Positions 17,892 to 27,541 of a DNA stretch of 64,000 nucleotides are shown here, in pieces. Made by a program: the position numbers and the translations under genes. Below the pieces are notes generated by a model. The model saw nothing but the letters and a program-made list of their open reading frames with translations, was not told where the DNA came from and did no database searches. The DNA comes from Allobosea sp. CS1GBMeth4 (GTDB lineage Bacteria; Pseudomonadota; Alphaproteobacteria; Rhizobiales; Beijerinckiaceae). The stretch lies in the NCBI RefSeq assembly GCF_900185715.1, contig NZ_FYAS01000016.1, positions 62,001 to 126,000 of the forward strand, read 5' to 3'. The number at the start of each line of letters is the position of its first letter. Within the stretch, counting starts at the first letter, position 1.

Positions 17892-19199
17892 ATGACCGAC
17901 AAGAGCGCCAGGCGCGTCCCAGCGCCCGACAATGAGAACGGCGACATCGCCGCGCTGATGAGCGGGCTCGGCCGGAGCGCCCGTGCCGCGGCGCGTCAGG
18001 TCGGTACGGCGCCGGCCGCGCAGCGCGACCGCGCGCTGCTTGCGATGGCTGTCGCCTTGCGCGAGCGCGCGCCCGCCATCCTCGCCGCCAACCGGCAGGA
18101 TCTCGCCGACGCACGCGCCGCCGGCCTCGCCGCCTCCCTCATCGACCGGCTCGCTCTCGACGAGGCCCGCCTGGAGGCGATCGCCCGGGCCGTCGCCGAC
18201 ATCGCCGCCCTGCCCGACCCGGTCGGGCGCGTGCTGGCGAGCTGGACGCAGCCCAACGGCCTCCTCTTCGAGCGCGTCGCCACCCCGCTCGGCGTCATCG
18301 CCGTGATCTTCGAGAGCCGCCCCAACGTCACCGCCGATGCCGGCGCGCTTTGCCTGAAGAGCGGCAATGTCGCGATCCTGCGCGCCGGCTCCGACAGCTT
18401 CCGCAGTGCCGGCGAGATCGCCGCCGCCATGCAGGACGGACTCGCCGAAGCCGGCCTGCCGCGCGCGGCGATCCAGCTCGTGCCGAGCCGCGACCGGGCC
18501 GCCGTCGGCGAGATCCTGAAAGGGCTCGGCGGCGCCGTCGACGTCGTCGTCCCGCGCGGCGGCAAGGGGCTGGTGGCCCGGGTGCAGGCGGAGGCGCGCG
18601 TGCCGGTCTTCGCCCATCTCGACGGCAACAACCATGTCTATGTCCACGGCGCGGCCGATCTCGCCATGGCGCGCGCGATCCTGCTCAACGCCAAGCTCCG
18701 CCGTACCGGCGTCTGCGGCGCGGCGGAGACCCTGCTGGTCGACGCCGCCTGCGCCGCGACGCATCTGAAGCCCCTGGTCGCCGCCCTGCTCGACGAAGGC
18801 TGCGCCGTGCGCGGCGACGCGGCGACGCTGGCCGTCGACCCCCGCGTCACCCCGGCGAGCGAGGACGACTGGCGCGCCGAATATCTCGACCGCATCATCG
18901 CGGCGAAGGTCGTCGCCGGCCTCGATGCCGCGATCGCGCATATCGAGACCTATGGCTCGCACCATACCGACGCGATCGTGACCGACGACGGGACGGCGGC
19001 GGCCCGCTTCCTGGCGGAAGTCGATTCGGCCATCGTGCTGCACAACGCCTCGACGCAGTTCGCCGATGGCGGCGAATTCGGCTTCGGCGCGGAGATCGGC
19101 ATCGCCACCGGGCGCATGCACGCGCGGGGGCCCGTCGGGGTCGAGCAGCTCTGCTCGTTCAAGTACCGGGTCCACGGCCGGGGCCAGGTCCGCCCGTGA
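17892..19199 (+). CDS. proA: glutamate-5-semialdehyde dehydrogenase (gamma-glutamyl phosphate reductase)
   Basis: ProA reduces gamma-glutamyl phosphate to glutamate semialdehyde with NADPH, following ProB. The 435-residue protein has the aldehyde-dehydrogenase fold with [40 protein letters not shown] and the catalytic Cys in [11 protein letters not shown]. The C-terminal [22 protein letters not shown] is typical. The ATG is 13 bp past proB with AGGA very close; its end overlaps the nadD start. Confidence 0.97.
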   Translation: MTDKSARRVPAPDNENGDIAALMSGLGRSARAAARQVGTAPAAQRDRALLAMAVALRERAPAILAANRQDLADARAAGLAASLIDRLALDEARLEAIARAVADIAALPDPVGRVLASWTQPNGLLFERVATPLGVIAVIFESRPNVTADAGALCLKSGNVAILRAGSDSFRSAGEIAAAMQDGLAEAGLPRAAIQLVPSRDRAAVGEILKGLGGAVDVVVPRGGKGLVARVQAEARVPVFAHLDGNNHVYVHGAADLAMARAILLNAKLRRTGVCGAAETLLVDAACAATHLKPLVAALLDEGCAVRGDAATLAVDPRVTPASEDDWRAEYLDRIIAAKVVAGLDAAIAHIETYGSHHTDAIVTDDGTAAARFLAEVDSAIVLHNASTQFADGGEFGFGAEIGIATGRMHARGPVGVEQLCSFKYRVHGRGQVRP

Positions 19200-19807
19200 G
19201 CGCCGAGGAGCTGCGCCTGCCGCCGCACGCCCCCGGTCTGCGCATCGGGCTGTTCGGCGGCACCTTCAACCCGGCCCATGACGGCCACCGCATGGCGAGC
19301 CTGACCGCGCTGCGCCGGCTCCAGCTCGACCGGGTCTGGTGGCTGGTCACCCCCGGCAACCCGCTGAAGGACAACCAGGCCCTGCCGCCGCTCGCCCAGC
19401 GCGTCGCGACGGCCCGCGCGCTCGCCGACCACGGCCATATCCACGTCACCGGCATCGAGGCGACGCTGCGCACCCGTTACACCGCCGACACCTTGCGCCA
19501 GCTGATGCGGCGTTGTCCGGGCGTGCGCTTCGTCTGGGTCATGGGCTCTGACAATCTCGCGAGCTTCCACCGCTGGAACGAATGGCGCACCATCGCGAGG
19601 ATGATGCCGATCGCGGTGATCGACCGCCCGGGCTCGACGCATCGCTCGATCGCCTCGCCCGCCGCCAACTGGATGGCGCGCTGGCGGCTGCCTGAGAACC
19701 AGGGAGCGGCTCTGCCAGTGCGAACTCCGCCGGCCTGGATCTTCCTGCACGGGCGACGGTCGGACCTGTCCTCGACCTATCTGCGCGAGCGCGCCGAAAC
19801 CAATTGA
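19196..19807 (+). CDS. nadD: nicotinate-nucleotide adenylyltransferase
   Basis: NadD adenylates nicotinate mononucleotide in NAD synthesis. The 203-residue protein has [18 protein letters not shown], the HxGH nucleotidyltransferase signature, and SSTYLRE near the C-terminus, the SSTxxR motif. It starts with GTG inside the proA stop codon (GTGA), so it is translationally coupled to proline genes, an arrangement common in Hyphomicrobiales. Confidence 0.96.
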   Translation: MSAEELRLPPHAPGLRIGLFGGTFNPAHDGHRMASLTALRRLQLDRVWWLVTPGNPLKDNQALPPLAQRVATARALADHGHIHVTGIEATLRTRYTADTLRQLMRRCPGVRFVWVMGSDNLASFHRWNEWRTIARMMPIAVIDRPGSTHRSIASPAANWMARWRLPENQGAALPVRTPPAWIFLHGRRSDLSSTYLRERAETN

Positions 19808-19930
19808 ATTCGGCCCTTCCGGCGCCTAAATTAGCGAGGTCGCGCCCTGAGCGCGTCGTCACGTGAGGATACGGCTCTGAATCGCCCATCCACCGGCGAA
19901 GCGGCCTCGGCGCCGCCCCCCGCGCCCGCC

Positions 19931-20287
19931 ATGACCGAGAACCCCGCCGCGAGCAGCATCGCGCTCGCCCTCAAGGTCCTGGACGACATGAAGGCCGAGG
20001 ACGCCACGGTGATCGACCTGGTCGGCAAGACGTCGCTGGCCGACGCGATGATCATCGCCTCCGGGCGGGTCAACCGCCACGTCGCCTCGATCGCCGAGAG
20101 CCTGGTCGAAGCCTTCAAGAAGGCTGGCCACGAGACGCCGAAGGTCGAGGGCTTTCCAGCCTGCGACTGGGTGCTGATCGACACCGGCGACCTGATCATC
20201 CACATTTTCCGCCCGGAAGTGCGCCAGTTCTACAATCTCGAGAAGATGTGGGGCGCGGACCGGCCGCGTGAACGCCTCGTCGGCTGA
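19931..20287 (+). CDS. rsfS: ribosome silencing factor
   Basis: RsfS binds L14 on the large subunit and blocks subunit joining during starvation. The 118-residue protein has the family core VLDDMKAEDATVIDLVGKTSLADAMIIASG, HVASIAESLVEAFKKAG and WVLIDTGDLIIHIFRPEVRQFYNLEKMW. The ATG at 19931 lacks an obvious ribosome-binding site; an in-frame CTG at 19877 behind GTGAGGA would add an 18-residue Pro/Ala-rich extension and may be the true start. The 123 bp after nadD may hold a promoter. Confidence 0.95.
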   Translation: MTENPAASSIALALKVLDDMKAEDATVIDLVGKTSLADAMIIASGRVNRHVASIAESLVEAFKKAGHETPKVEGFPACDWVLIDTGDLIIHIFRPEVRQFYNLEKMWGADRPRERLVG

Positions 20288-20397
20288 GCCGCGGAGCAAC
20301 GGATCGAACGTGGAATCCGGTCTTCAGGGTCGCCCGGCACCTGGACGGAAGGCCGGACCGTCGGATTTGCGTCCGAACGGGCGCGGGACGGCTTGAC

Positions 20398-20880
20398 GTG
20401 CGCCTGTCCGTCATCGCCGTCGGCCGCCTGAAGGACGGGCCGGAACGCGATCTCTGCGCACGGTACCAGGAGCGCGCCCAGGGCCTCGCCCGCGGGCTCG
20501 GCTTCAGCGGCCCGGAGATCGTCGAGATCGCCGAAAGCCGTGGCCGGCGCACCGAGGAGCGCCGCCGCGACGAGGCCAGGCTGATCGGCGAGCGTCTGCC
20601 GCCATCGGGCCTCGTCATCGCCCTCGACGAGCGCGGCGCGAGCCTCGACAGCGACGCCTTCGCCAGCCGCCTCGCCACGGCGCGCGACGCCGGAACGCCG
20701 GCCGCGACCCTGCTGATCGGCGGCGCCGACGGGCTCGATGCGCCATTGCGCGAGCGCGCCGCCTGGGTGCTGTCCTTCGGGGGGCTGACCATTCCGCACC
20801 AGATCGTCCGGGCGCTCGTGCTCGAACAGCTCTATCGGGCGATGACGATCATGGCCGGACATCCCTATCATCGCGCATGA
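20398..20880 (+). CDS. rlmH: 23S rRNA (pseudouridine(1915)-N(3))-methyltransferase
   Basis: RlmH is a SPOUT methyltransferase acting on pseudouridine 1915 of 23S rRNA in assembled 70S ribosomes. The 160-residue protein shows LVIALDERGASLDSDAFA, LLIGGADGLD and LSFGGLTIPHQIVRALVLEQLYRAMTIMAGHPYH, the SAM-binding knot. It starts with GTG. It lies 110 bp after rsfS, its usual partner, and ends one codon into a possible upstream start of envC. Confidence 0.96.
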   Translation: MRLSVIAVGRLKDGPERDLCARYQERAQGLARGLGFSGPEIVEIAESRGRRTEERRRDEARLIGERLPPSGLVIALDERGASLDSDAFASRLATARDAGTPAATLLIGGADGLDAPLRERAAWVLSFGGLTIPHQIVRALVLEQLYRAMTIMAGHPYHRA

Positions 20881-20920
20881 TCCGCCGCTCCCGGCCCCTG
20901 ATTCGCGCAAGCGCCGCCGC

Positions 20921-20957
20921 TTCCCCTTTTCCCCCTGGCGGCAGATGGGGGCGGGGA
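20921..20957. repeat. G/C-run palindrome between rlmH and envC
   Basis: An imperfect inverted repeat pairs TTCCCC-TTTT-CCCCC with GGGGG-C-GGGGAA around TGGCGGCAGA. This type of element is usually intergenic, and when read through it encodes SPFPPGGRWGRG. It argues that envC starts after it, at 20958. Confidence 0.45.
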
Positions 20958-22283
20958 ATGCGCCCCTGCCTGCTGGCGATGCTTCTGCTCGCCCCGCTCG
21001 CCGCCGGGGCGCAGACGCCGCCAGCCCCCGAATCGGAGCAGGCGGCCCGCGACACCGAGCAGAAGCGCGAGGAGAAGCGCGCCCGCGAGGCCGAGCTCAA
21101 GGCGATCGAGGAACGCCTCGCCGGCAATGCCGCGGCCCGGGCCAGGCTCGAAGCCGAGATGACCGGCATCCGCGCCGACCGGACCAGGCTCAACCAGGCC
21201 CTGCTCGACACGACAGCGCGCGCGCAGGCCGCCGAAGGGCGCATCGCCGGGCTCGAACAGCGCCTCTCCCTGCTGCAGACCTCCGAAACCGCGATCCGGC
21301 GCTCGCTCGAGAGCCGGCGCGGACTGATCGGCGAGGTGCTGGCCGCGCTCCAGCGCATCGGGCGCCGCCCGCCGCCCGCCGTGCTGGTGCGCCCCGAGGA
21401 CATCCTCGAGGCCGTCCGCGCCTCGATGCTGCTCGGCGCCGTCGTCCCGGATCTGCGCCAGGAGATCGCGATCCTCGGCACGGATCTCGCCGAACTGGTG
21501 CGGCTGCGCGAGCGTATCGCCGAGGAGCGCAGGGCGATCGCCGCTGAGATGGAGGAACTGGCCGGCGAACGCCAGCGCCTGGCCTCGCTGATCGAGGCGA
21601 GACGCGAGCGAGAGACGAGCGCCGCCCAGGACATCGAGGCGCAGCGTGCCGCCGGTGGCGAACTCGCCGCGCAGGCGAGGACATTGCGCGACCTGGTCGA
21701 GCGCATCGAAAAGGACATTTCCGCCACGACCCGCGCCGCCGAGGCGGCGCGCCGGGCTCTGGAGGCCGAGACGCAGGAACAGCGCCAGCGCATGGCCCAG
21801 CTCGCCTTTCGCGATCCGGCGCGGCTCGCCCCCAAGGCCGCCTTCCAGGAATTGCGCGGCATGCTGCCCCTGCCGGTCGCCGGTTCACAATTGCGTGGAT
21901 TTGGCGCGACCGACGAGGTCGGAGGCCCGACCCGCGGAATTTCGCTTTCCACCCGCCCCAATGCCGTGGTTTCGTCACCTTCGGATGGCTGGGTGGTTTA
22001 TGCTGGACCGTTCCGCTCCTTCGGCCAACTCTTGATCCTCAATGCCGGCAATGGTTACTATATTCTTCTGGCGGGCATGCAGCGCATCGACGTGTCGTTG
22101 AACCAGTTTGTGCTGGCGGGAGAGCCGGTTGCGATGATGGGCGAGACCGCGGAAGCGGCCGCGACGAATGTGGGAGCGGGGGCCGGAGAGCCGGTCCTCT
22201 ATGTCGAGTTCAGGAAGGACGGCGTCTCGATCGATCCGACGCCGTGGTGGACGAAATCGCAAGGCGAAAAGGTTCGCGGATGA
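20958..22283 (+). CDS. envC: murein hydrolase activator EnvC family protein
   Basis: EnvC-type proteins activate periplasmic amidases at the division site. From the ATG at 20958 the 441-residue product has a signal peptide (MRPCLLAMLLLAPLAAGAQ), two long coiled-coil stretches (about 30-95 and 170-290) and a C-terminal LytM-like domain. The LytM zinc ligands are missing: the usual HxxxD position reads TRGIS and the HxH position LYVEF, as expected for an activator rather than an enzyme. An ATG at 20877 overlapping the rlmH stop would add 27 residues, mostly encoded by a palindrome. ctpA overlaps its end by four bases. Confidence 0.9.
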   Translation: MRPCLLAMLLLAPLAAGAQTPPAPESEQAARDTEQKREEKRAREAELKAIEERLAGNAAARARLEAEMTGIRADRTRLNQALLDTTARAQAAEGRIAGLEQRLSLLQTSETAIRRSLESRRGLIGEVLAALQRIGRRPPPAVLVRPEDILEAVRASMLLGAVVPDLRQEIAILGTDLAELVRLRERIAEERRAIAAEMEELAGERQRLASLIEARRERETSAAQDIEAQRAAGGELAAQARTLRDLVERIEKDISATTRAAEAARRALEAETQEQRQRMAQLAFRDPARLAPKAAFQELRGMLPLPVAGSQLRGFGATDEVGGPTRGISLSTRPNAVVSSPSDGWVVYAGPFRSFGQLLILNAGNGYYILLAGMQRIDVSLNQFVLAGEPVAMMGETAEAAATNVGAGAGEPVLYVEFRKDGVSIDPTPWWTKSQGEKVRG

Positions 22284-23638
22284 TGCGCAAGGTTTCTCTC
22301 GTTCTGGTCGGCGCCATCGCCGGCGCGGGCCTCACCGGTGTCGCCACACAGACGAAGCTGTTCTCGTCGACCAGCGCGGTCGCCGCCTCGGCCGAGGTCT
22401 ATCGCAGCCTCAACCTGTTCGGCGACATCTTCGAGAAGATCCGCACCGACTATGTCGAGAAGCCCGACGAGCAGAAGCTGATCGAGGCCGCGATCAACGG
22501 CATGGTCTCCTCGCTCGACCCACATTCGGCCTATCTCGACGCCAAGAGCTTCCGCGACATGGACATCGACATGCGCGGCCAGTTCGGCGGGCTCGGCATC
22601 GAGGTCACGATGGAGGACGGCGCCCTCAAGGTCGCCAAGCCGATCCGCGACACCCCGGCCTCCAAGGCCGGAATCCTGGCCGGCGACATCATCCGGCAGA
22701 TCGACGGCGACGAGGTCAAGGGCCTGAGCCTCAACCAGGCCGTCGAGAAGATGCGCGGCATCATCAACACGCAGGTGAAGCTCAAGATCGAGCGCGCCGG
22801 CAAGAGCGAGCCCCTCGAGTTCACGCTGACCCGTTCCAACATCGTCGTCCCGGCGGTCGAGGAGCGCGTCGAGGGCGATGTCGGCTATGTCCGCATCGGT
22901 ACCTTCAGCGAGCAGACCTATGAGGGCCTGCGCAAGGCGCTCGACAAGGTCAACGCCGAGATCGGCGTCGACAAGCTCAAGGGCTACGTCATCGACCTGC
23001 GCAACAACCGCGGCGGCCGGCTCGACCAGTCCGTGCTGGTCTCCGACGCCTTCCTGGAGCGCGGCAAGATCGTCTCGACCCGCGGCCGCAATGCCGAGGA
23101 AACCCAGGTCTTCAATGCCAAATCCGGCGACCTGGCCAAGGGCAAGCCCGTCGTCGTGCTGATCAACGGCTCCTCGGCCTCCGCCGCCGAGATCGTCGCC
23201 GGCGCCCTGCAGGATCACAAGCGCGCCACCATCATGGGCTCGCGCTCCTTCGGCAAGGGCTCGGTCCAGACCGTCATCCGCCTGGGCGACAATGGTGGCC
23301 TGCGGCTGACCACGGCGCGCTACTACACGCCCTCGGGCAACTCGATCCAGGCCAAGGGCATCTCGCCGGACATCGAGATCATCCAGGACGTTCCCACCGA
23401 GTTGAAGGACAAGGTCGAGAACAAGGGCGAGGCCTCGCTCAAGGGCCATCTGCGCAATGGCGACGGCAAGGAGGAGCAGGCCGGTTCGCCGTCCTATGTC
23501 CCGGCCGACCCGGCCAAGGACACCCAGCTCGCCGCAGCGCTCAACCTGCTGCGCGGCAAGAAGGACGTGGCCTTGCCCGCCACGCCGGCGCCCGCGCCGG
23601 CCCCCGCTCCGGCTCCCGAGGCCGGCAAGTCCAACTGA
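22280..23638 (+). CDS. ctpA: carboxyl-terminal processing protease (S41 family)
   Basis: CtpA is a periplasmic serine-lysine protease that trims proteins near their C-terminus. The 452-residue product has a signal anchor (about 5-28), SLDPHSAYLD, a PDZ domain (about 85-165; GQFGGLGIEVTM), and the protease core with DLRNNRGGRLDQ, the nucleophile in INGSSASAAEI and the general-base Lys in SRSFGKGSVQT. The tail is an Ala-Pro repeat (APAPAPAPAPAPE). ATGA overlap with envC makes them one operon, consistent with shared control of cell-wall hydrolases. Confidence 0.96.
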   Translation: MMRKVSLVLVGAIAGAGLTGVATQTKLFSSTSAVAASAEVYRSLNLFGDIFEKIRTDYVEKPDEQKLIEAAINGMVSSLDPHSAYLDAKSFRDMDIDMRGQFGGLGIEVTMEDGALKVAKPIRDTPASKAGILAGDIIRQIDGDEVKGLSLNQAVEKMRGIINTQVKLKIERAGKSEPLEFTLTRSNIVVPAVEERVEGDVGYVRIGTFSEQTYEGLRKALDKVNAEIGVDKLKGYVIDLRNNRGGRLDQSVLVSDAFLERGKIVSTRGRNAEETQVFNAKSGDLAKGKPVVVLINGSSASAAEIVAGALQDHKRATIMGSRSFGKGSVQTVIRLGDNGGLRLTTARYYTPSGNSIQAKGISPDIEIIQDVPTELKDKVENKGEASLKGHLRNGDGKEEQAGSPSYVPADPAKDTQLAAALNLLRGKKDVALPATPAPAPAPAPAPEAGKSN

Positions 23639-23686
23639 GCGGCGCGCCGGCCGGCGCCCCCGCGGGATGTCTCGACACTTGTGCAA

Positions 23687-23717
23687 CGGCCGCAGGAGAT
23701 TGTTTTCCCTGCGGCCG
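23687..23717 (+). terminator. hairpin after ctpA
   Basis: A perfect 10-bp stem CGGCCGCAGG / CCTGCGGCCG encloses an 11-base T-rich loop, 49 bp past the ctpA stop. No U-run follows, so termination strength is unclear. Confidence 0.5.
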
Positions 23718-23805
23718 ATTGACGATTGATTCCCGCCCGAATCATCCGACTCTAGCGGCGCGGACTGATTCGCGTCCGCTGTGACGTCGAAGAGGACGGC
23801 GCCTC

Positions 23806-25017
23806 TTGGCCGGATTGCCGCTCAGCGAACTCGACCAGCCGCTCGGGCAGGCGAAGCGTGGCCGCGCGCCGCGCCCCTATGGGCGCTGGCTGCGGCGCGG
23901 CCTCGCCAGCGCGCTGGCGGTCGTCTTCGCCGGACTCGCCCTCTACGCCGCCGTGAAGCGCGATCCCGACGGCGGCGAGCCGATCGCCACGGCCATGATC
24001 CGCCAGGGCGCCCCCCCGTCGGCCGATATCGCCAAGGCCCCGCCCGAGCCCGCTGCGCGCGACGACAGGCACGGCCCGGCCAGCGCCAGCCAGCTCGAGA
24101 CCGAATCCGGGGTCACCGTGGTCAGGCCGGGATCGGAGGCGCCCGGCGCGATCGTCATCACCATCCCCGACGACGGCGCGGTCAGGCTCGCGCCGGCACC
24201 GGACAAGCGCCTCATCGAGCGCACGCGGCACGGCCTGCTGCCCAAGGTCGGCCCCGACGGCACGACGCCGGCCCAGATCTATGCCCGTCCGCTCGGGCCG
24301 GCATCCGCCGGCAAGCCGGCCGGCCGGATCGCCATCCTCGTCGGCGGCCTCGGCATCAGCCAGAGCTCGACCAGCGAGGCGATCACGCGACTGCCGGGCA
24401 CCGTCTCGCTCGCTTTCGCCCCCTATGGCGCCGAGCTCGAGAAGACGGTTCAGCGCGCGCGCAGCGAGGGCCACGAGGTTTTCCTGCAGGTGCCGATGGA
24501 GCCGTTCGACTATCCCGACAACGACCCCGGCCCACACACCCTGCTCACCGGGCCGAAGGCCGCCGACAATCTCGACCGATTGCAATGGGCGCTCGGCCGC
24601 TTCACCGGCTATGTCGGCATCGTCAACTTCCTCGGCGGCCGGCTGACCGCGGACGACATGGCGCTGACGCCGCTGCTGCGCGAGCTCGCCGGGCGCGGGC
24701 TGATGGTCGTCGACGACGGCTCCTCCCCGCGCAGCCTGCTCGCCTCCGCCGCGGCCAAGGCACAGATCCCCGCGCTCAAGGCCGACCTTGCGCTCGACAC
24801 CCTTCCGCGCGCCGAGGCGATCGACAGGGAGCTCCAGCGTCTCGAGACGCTCGCCCGCGACCAAGGCGCGGCCGTCGCCACCGCGAGCGCCCTGCCGGTG
24901 ACCATCGAACGCATCACCCGCTGGGTCCGCACCCTGGAGGCGAAGAACCTCGTCATCGTGCCGGTCAGCGCCGCCCGCGGCTTCCGCACCCCCTCGACCA
25001 CCGGCTCGCTGCGATGA
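23806..25017 (+). CDS. divergent polysaccharide deacetylase family protein
   Basis: The 403-residue protein has a single N-terminal membrane span (about residues 27-46), a low-complexity linker to about 160, and a C-terminal divergent polysaccharide deacetylase domain starting near [21 protein letters not shown] and containing [22 protein letters not shown] and [12 protein letters not shown]. These proteins usually lie between ctpA and rppH in Hyphomicrobiales and are thought to act on cell-envelope polymers; the activity is not established. The start codon is TTG behind AGAGGA. The 3' end overlaps rppH (ATGA). Confidence 0.9.
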   Translation: MAGLPLSELDQPLGQAKRGRAPRPYGRWLRRGLASALAVVFAGLALYAAVKRDPDGGEPIATAMIRQGAPPSADIAKAPPEPAARDDRHGPASASQLETESGVTVVRPGSEAPGAIVITIPDDGAVRLAPAPDKRLIERTRHGLLPKVGPDGTTPAQIYARPLGPASAGKPAGRIAILVGGLGISQSSTSEAITRLPGTVSLAFAPYGAELEKTVQRARSEGHEVFLQVPMEPFDYPDNDPGPHTLLTGPKAADNLDRLQWALGRFTGYVGIVNFLGGRLTADDMALTPLLRELAGRGLMVVDDGSSPRSLLASAAAKAQIPALKADLALDTLPRAEAIDRELQRLETLARDQGAAVATASALPVTIERITRWVRTLEAKNLVIVPVSAARGFRTPSTTGSLR

Positions 25018-25517
25018 CGAAACCTCCCGCCGGCTACCGCCCCTGCGTCGGTCTCGCCCTGTTCAACGCGCAGGGGCTCGTCTTCATCGGCCGCCGCGCC
25101 AATCGCAGTCAGCGCGAGCATGTCGCGCCGGGGCATGAATGGCAGATGCCCCAGGGCGGCATCGACCCGGGCGAGCAGCCGATCGAGGCCGCCTATCGCG
25201 AACTGCGCGAGGAGACCAATGTCGCCTCCGTCTCGCTGCTCGCCGAGGCACCCGGCTGGCTGAGCTACGACCTGCCGCGCGAGATCGGCAAGGAGGCCTG
25301 GCGCGGCCGCTATCGCGGCCAGGCGCAGAAATGGTTCGCCTTCCGCTTCGAAGGCGACGAGAGCGAGATCGACATCCTCAACCCGGTCGGCGGCCACAGG
25401 CCGGAATTCGACGCCTGGCGCTGGGTCGAGCTGGCGCAGACGCCGGAGCTGATCATCCCGTTCAAGCGCGAGGTCTATCGCGAGGTCGCACGCCTGTTCG
25501 CCGGGGTGGCGCGCTGA
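25014..25517 (+). CDS. rppH: RNA pyrophosphohydrolase (Nudix)
   Basis: RppH removes pyrophosphate from 5' triphosphate RNA and so starts decay; members also cleave dinucleoside polyphosphates. The 167-residue protein has the full Nudix box [23 protein letters not shown] and the flanking EWQMPQGG and KWFAFRF motifs. The ATG overlaps the stop of the deacetylase gene. Confidence 0.95.
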   Translation: MTKPPAGYRPCVGLALFNAQGLVFIGRRANRSQREHVAPGHEWQMPQGGIDPGEQPIEAAYRELREETNVASVSLLAEAPGWLSYDLPREIGKEAWRGRYRGQAQKWFAFRFEGDESEIDILNPVGGHRPEFDAWRWVELAQTPELIIPFKREVYREVARLFAGVAR

Positions 25518-25578
25518 GCGCCCACAGCGGGAGCGGCACCGTCACGAAACGCTTACATGACGGTTCGATTCTGCACCG

Positions 25579-25992
25579 ATGACCGATTCGGTGCAGAGAC
25601 TCTATGCCGCCGTCCGCGCAGCCCGCGCCCGCGACCCCGCCCTGTCGCGAACCGCCAGGCTGGTCCGCCACGGCGTGCCGAAAATGGCCAAGAAGCTCGC
25701 CGAGGAGGCGGTCGAGGTCGGGATCGAGGCGGTGCAGGGCGACCGCCGGGCCGTCGTGCGGGAAAGCGCCGACCTCGTCTACAACCTCGTCGTGCTCTGG
25801 AGCGGGCTCGGCATCCATCCGAGCGAGATCTGGCGCGAAATGGACCGGCGCGAGGCGCTCTACGGCATCGCCGAGAAGGTCCGGAAGTCAGGAGCGCGCG
25901 GGCACATCGCCGCACCGGATGCAAAAGCGGGCGGCGGCGATGCGGAGCCGGCTTCTGCGACGACAGCCCTCCTGCACGGTGGGCAGGGTTGA
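25579..25992 (+). CDS. hisE: phosphoribosyl-ATP diphosphatase
   Basis: HisE hydrolyses phosphoribosyl-ATP to phosphoribosyl-AMP in histidine synthesis. The 137-residue protein has the MazG-like helical core with KMAKKLAEEAVEVGIEAVQGDRRAVVRESADLVYNLVVLWSG. The C-terminal ~40 residues are Ala/Gly-rich and look disordered, longer than in most HisE. It stands alone; hisI, hisF and hisA are not in the window. The ATG at 25579 has no strong ribosome-binding site. Confidence 0.88.
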   Translation: MTDSVQRLYAAVRAARARDPALSRTARLVRHGVPKMAKKLAEEAVEVGIEAVQGDRRAVVRESADLVYNLVVLWSGLGIHPSEIWREMDRREALYGIAEKVRKSGARGHIAAPDAKAGGGDAEPASATTALLHGGQG

Positions 25993-26124
25993 CGCTCGCC
26001 TGCTGCTCCGGCTGGAAGCGGAAAGCGAACGAACTCGACAGAACAGGCTTGCCAAGCGCGGCGCGAGCCGTTAAGTCCGCATCCGTCAGCCGGTGGCGGC
26101 CTTCAAAACCGCTTCCGCTGTCAC

Positions 26125-26201
26125 GCGCCCGTAGCTCAGCTGGATAGAGCATCAGACTACGAATCTGAGGGTCAGAGGTTCGAATCCTTTCGGGCGCGCC
26201 A
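26125..26201 (+). tRNA. tRNA-Arg (anticodon ACG)
   Basis: A complete 77-nt cloverleaf: acceptor arms GCGCCCG (26125-26131) and CGGGCGC (26191-26197), D-arm AGCTCAGCTGGATAGAGC, anticodon stem TCAGA/TCTGA with loop CTACGAA (ACG at 26159-26161), and T-loop GGTTCGAATCC. The CCA end is encoded. The 34-A of ACG is expected to be deaminated to inosine to read CGU, CGC and CGA. Confidence 0.98.
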
Positions 26202-26436
26202 TTCTCTCTCTCGCGGTCAGGCGAGACTTGCCGGAAACGGGCCTTGGGGCGCCGCCGGTTCCCAATGTTCCCCCGCCGCCGTTCCAGGCCCCTGCACCTC
26301 GCCTCCGGGATCGATAGCGCCGGAGCCGGCTTCGACCGGGCGATCCGCCGGGTCGGCGTCTCTGCTTCTCGCTGGATCACGCGGCATTTGGACGATTCTG
26401 TCCAAATTCAGATAGCCTGATCGACTCCAATAGTTT

Positions 26437-26486
26437 GGAGCATGCTCGGCGCGAAAGGCCGTTGCCACTTTTTCGCAGCATGCTCC
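26437..26486. repeat. intergenic palindrome (GGAGCATGC arms)
   Basis: Arms GGAGCATGC and GCATGCTCC (9 bp, perfect) are extended inward by GGCGCGAAA against TTTTTCGC. It is in the 386-bp gene-free stretch 26202-26587 between the tRNA and the catabolic cluster, which also holds short inverted repeats TTTGGAC/GTCCAAA (26387-26406) and the palindrome at 26553. I see no gene in this stretch. Confidence 0.6.
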
Positions 26487-26552
26487 AGGTCCGCAGACGA
26501 TCCGACCAACCGGCGTACGGTTGCGGCCACGGCACCGCTAGAGACCGTTTTG

Positions 26553-26579
26553 CCGATCAGATTGATCCAATCTGATCGG
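26553..26579. repeat. perfect 12-bp palindrome downstream of the catabolic cluster
   Basis: CCGATCAGATTG and CAATCTGATCGG flank a three-base centre (ATC). It lies 8 bp past the stop of the minus-strand dioxygenase gene, so it may end that operon, although no U-run follows. Confidence 0.6.
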
Positions 26580-26587
26580 ATCCGGCT

Positions 26588-27541
26588 CTACGGCGCCGGC
26601 GGCGTTCCATGGGTGTGGAAGCTCTCGATCGTCTTGAGCCCCCAGGCCTGGCCCTTCTTCCGCTCGGCCTCGGTCCAGGTCACGGTTTGCCAGTCCGGAT
26701 CGAGGATCAGGCGCGCGCCGGCATTGGCGATCTCGACCCGGTTGCCGGCCGGCTCGTAGACATAGAGGAAGAAGGTCTGCTGCACCGCGTGCTTGTGCGG
26801 CCCGGTCTCGATGAAGACGCCGTTCTCCAGGAACAGGTCGGCCGCCTCCAGGATGTGCTCGCGCTGGTCGACCGCGTAGGTGACGTGATGGAAACGCCCG
26901 CGCGCCGGCGTGTGGTCGCGCGTATAGGCGATGTCGTAGCTCTTGTTGTTGACGGTGAACCAGCAGCCGCCGACCTCGCCGGAATCCAGCACGATCTGCT
27001 CGGTCACCCGGCTGCCCAACGCCTTCGGGATGAAATCGCGAATCGCCGCCACGTCCTGCGCCAGCAGGTTCAGATGGTCGAGTCGGCGCACCGCACAGCC
27101 GCGGCCGTGGTTGCGCTGCGCCTGGTTCTTGAGCGCCGGCCTCTCGCCCTCGGGCGCGACGTATTTGTCGGTGTCGAAATAGATCTCGAAGACATGGCCG
27201 TCGGCATCGCGGAAGCGATAGGCGCGGCCATGGCCGAGATCGCCCGGAGTCCAGCCGATCCCGGCTCCCATCGCCTCGATCGCGGCGACGCGGCGCAGCA
27301 GCCCCGCTTCGCTCGAGGCGCGATAGCCGACATGGCCGACGCCGGTCGTCTTCGCCGCGGTGAGCTTCAGCGTGTGGAACTCGTAATCGTCGAAGGCGCG
27401 CAGATAGACGCTGTCGCCCTCCCGCCCGCTCTCCGTCAGCCCGAGGATATCGACAAAGAAGTCGAGGCTCGCCTGCGGCTTGTCGGTGAAGAGCTCGACA
27501 TGGCCGAGATGGGCGATGTCGAAACAGGGCTCGCCGCTCAT
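26588..27541 (-). CDS. VOC-superfamily extradiol (catechol 2,3-type) dioxygenase
   Basis: The 317-residue protein has two vicinal-oxygen-chelate modules. The active iron site lies in the C-terminal module: His156 (RRLDHLNLL), His219 (GRFHHVTYAV) and Glu270 (NRVEIAN). The N-terminal module also keeps HLGHVELF and VFEIYF. Such enzymes open catecholic rings next to the hydroxyls. It ends an operon with GalB/C/D-like enzymes and no LigAB-type dioxygenase is present, so it is the best candidate for ring cleavage. ATGA overlap with the upstream MetE-like gene. Substrate unknown. Confidence 0.88.
   Translation of the reverse strand: MSGEPCFDIAHLGHVELFTDKPQASLDFFVDILGLTESGREGDSVYLRAFDDYEFHTLKLTAAKTTGVGHVGYRASSEAGLLRRVAAIEAMGAGIGWTPGDLGHGRAYRFRDADGHVFEIYFDTDKYVAPEGERPALKNQAQRNHGRGCAVRRLDHLNLLAQDVAAIRDFIPKALGSRVTEQIVLDSGEVGGCWFTVNNKSYDIAYTRDHTPARGRFHHVTYAVDQREHILEAADLFLENGVFIETGPHKHAVQQTFFLYVYEPAGNRVEIANAGARLILDPDWQTVTWTEAERKKGQAWGLKTIESFHTHGTPPAP

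Noticed and set aside
20877..20957. Upstream ATG of envC overlapping the rlmH stop
   Set aside because: The added 27 residues are mostly encoded by a G/C-run palindrome and push the signal peptide away from the N-terminus; kept only as an alternative.
26217..26468. 83-codon minus-strand frame between the tRNA and the dioxygenase gene
   Set aside because: It overlaps inverted repeats, has no ribosome-binding site and no recognisable domain.
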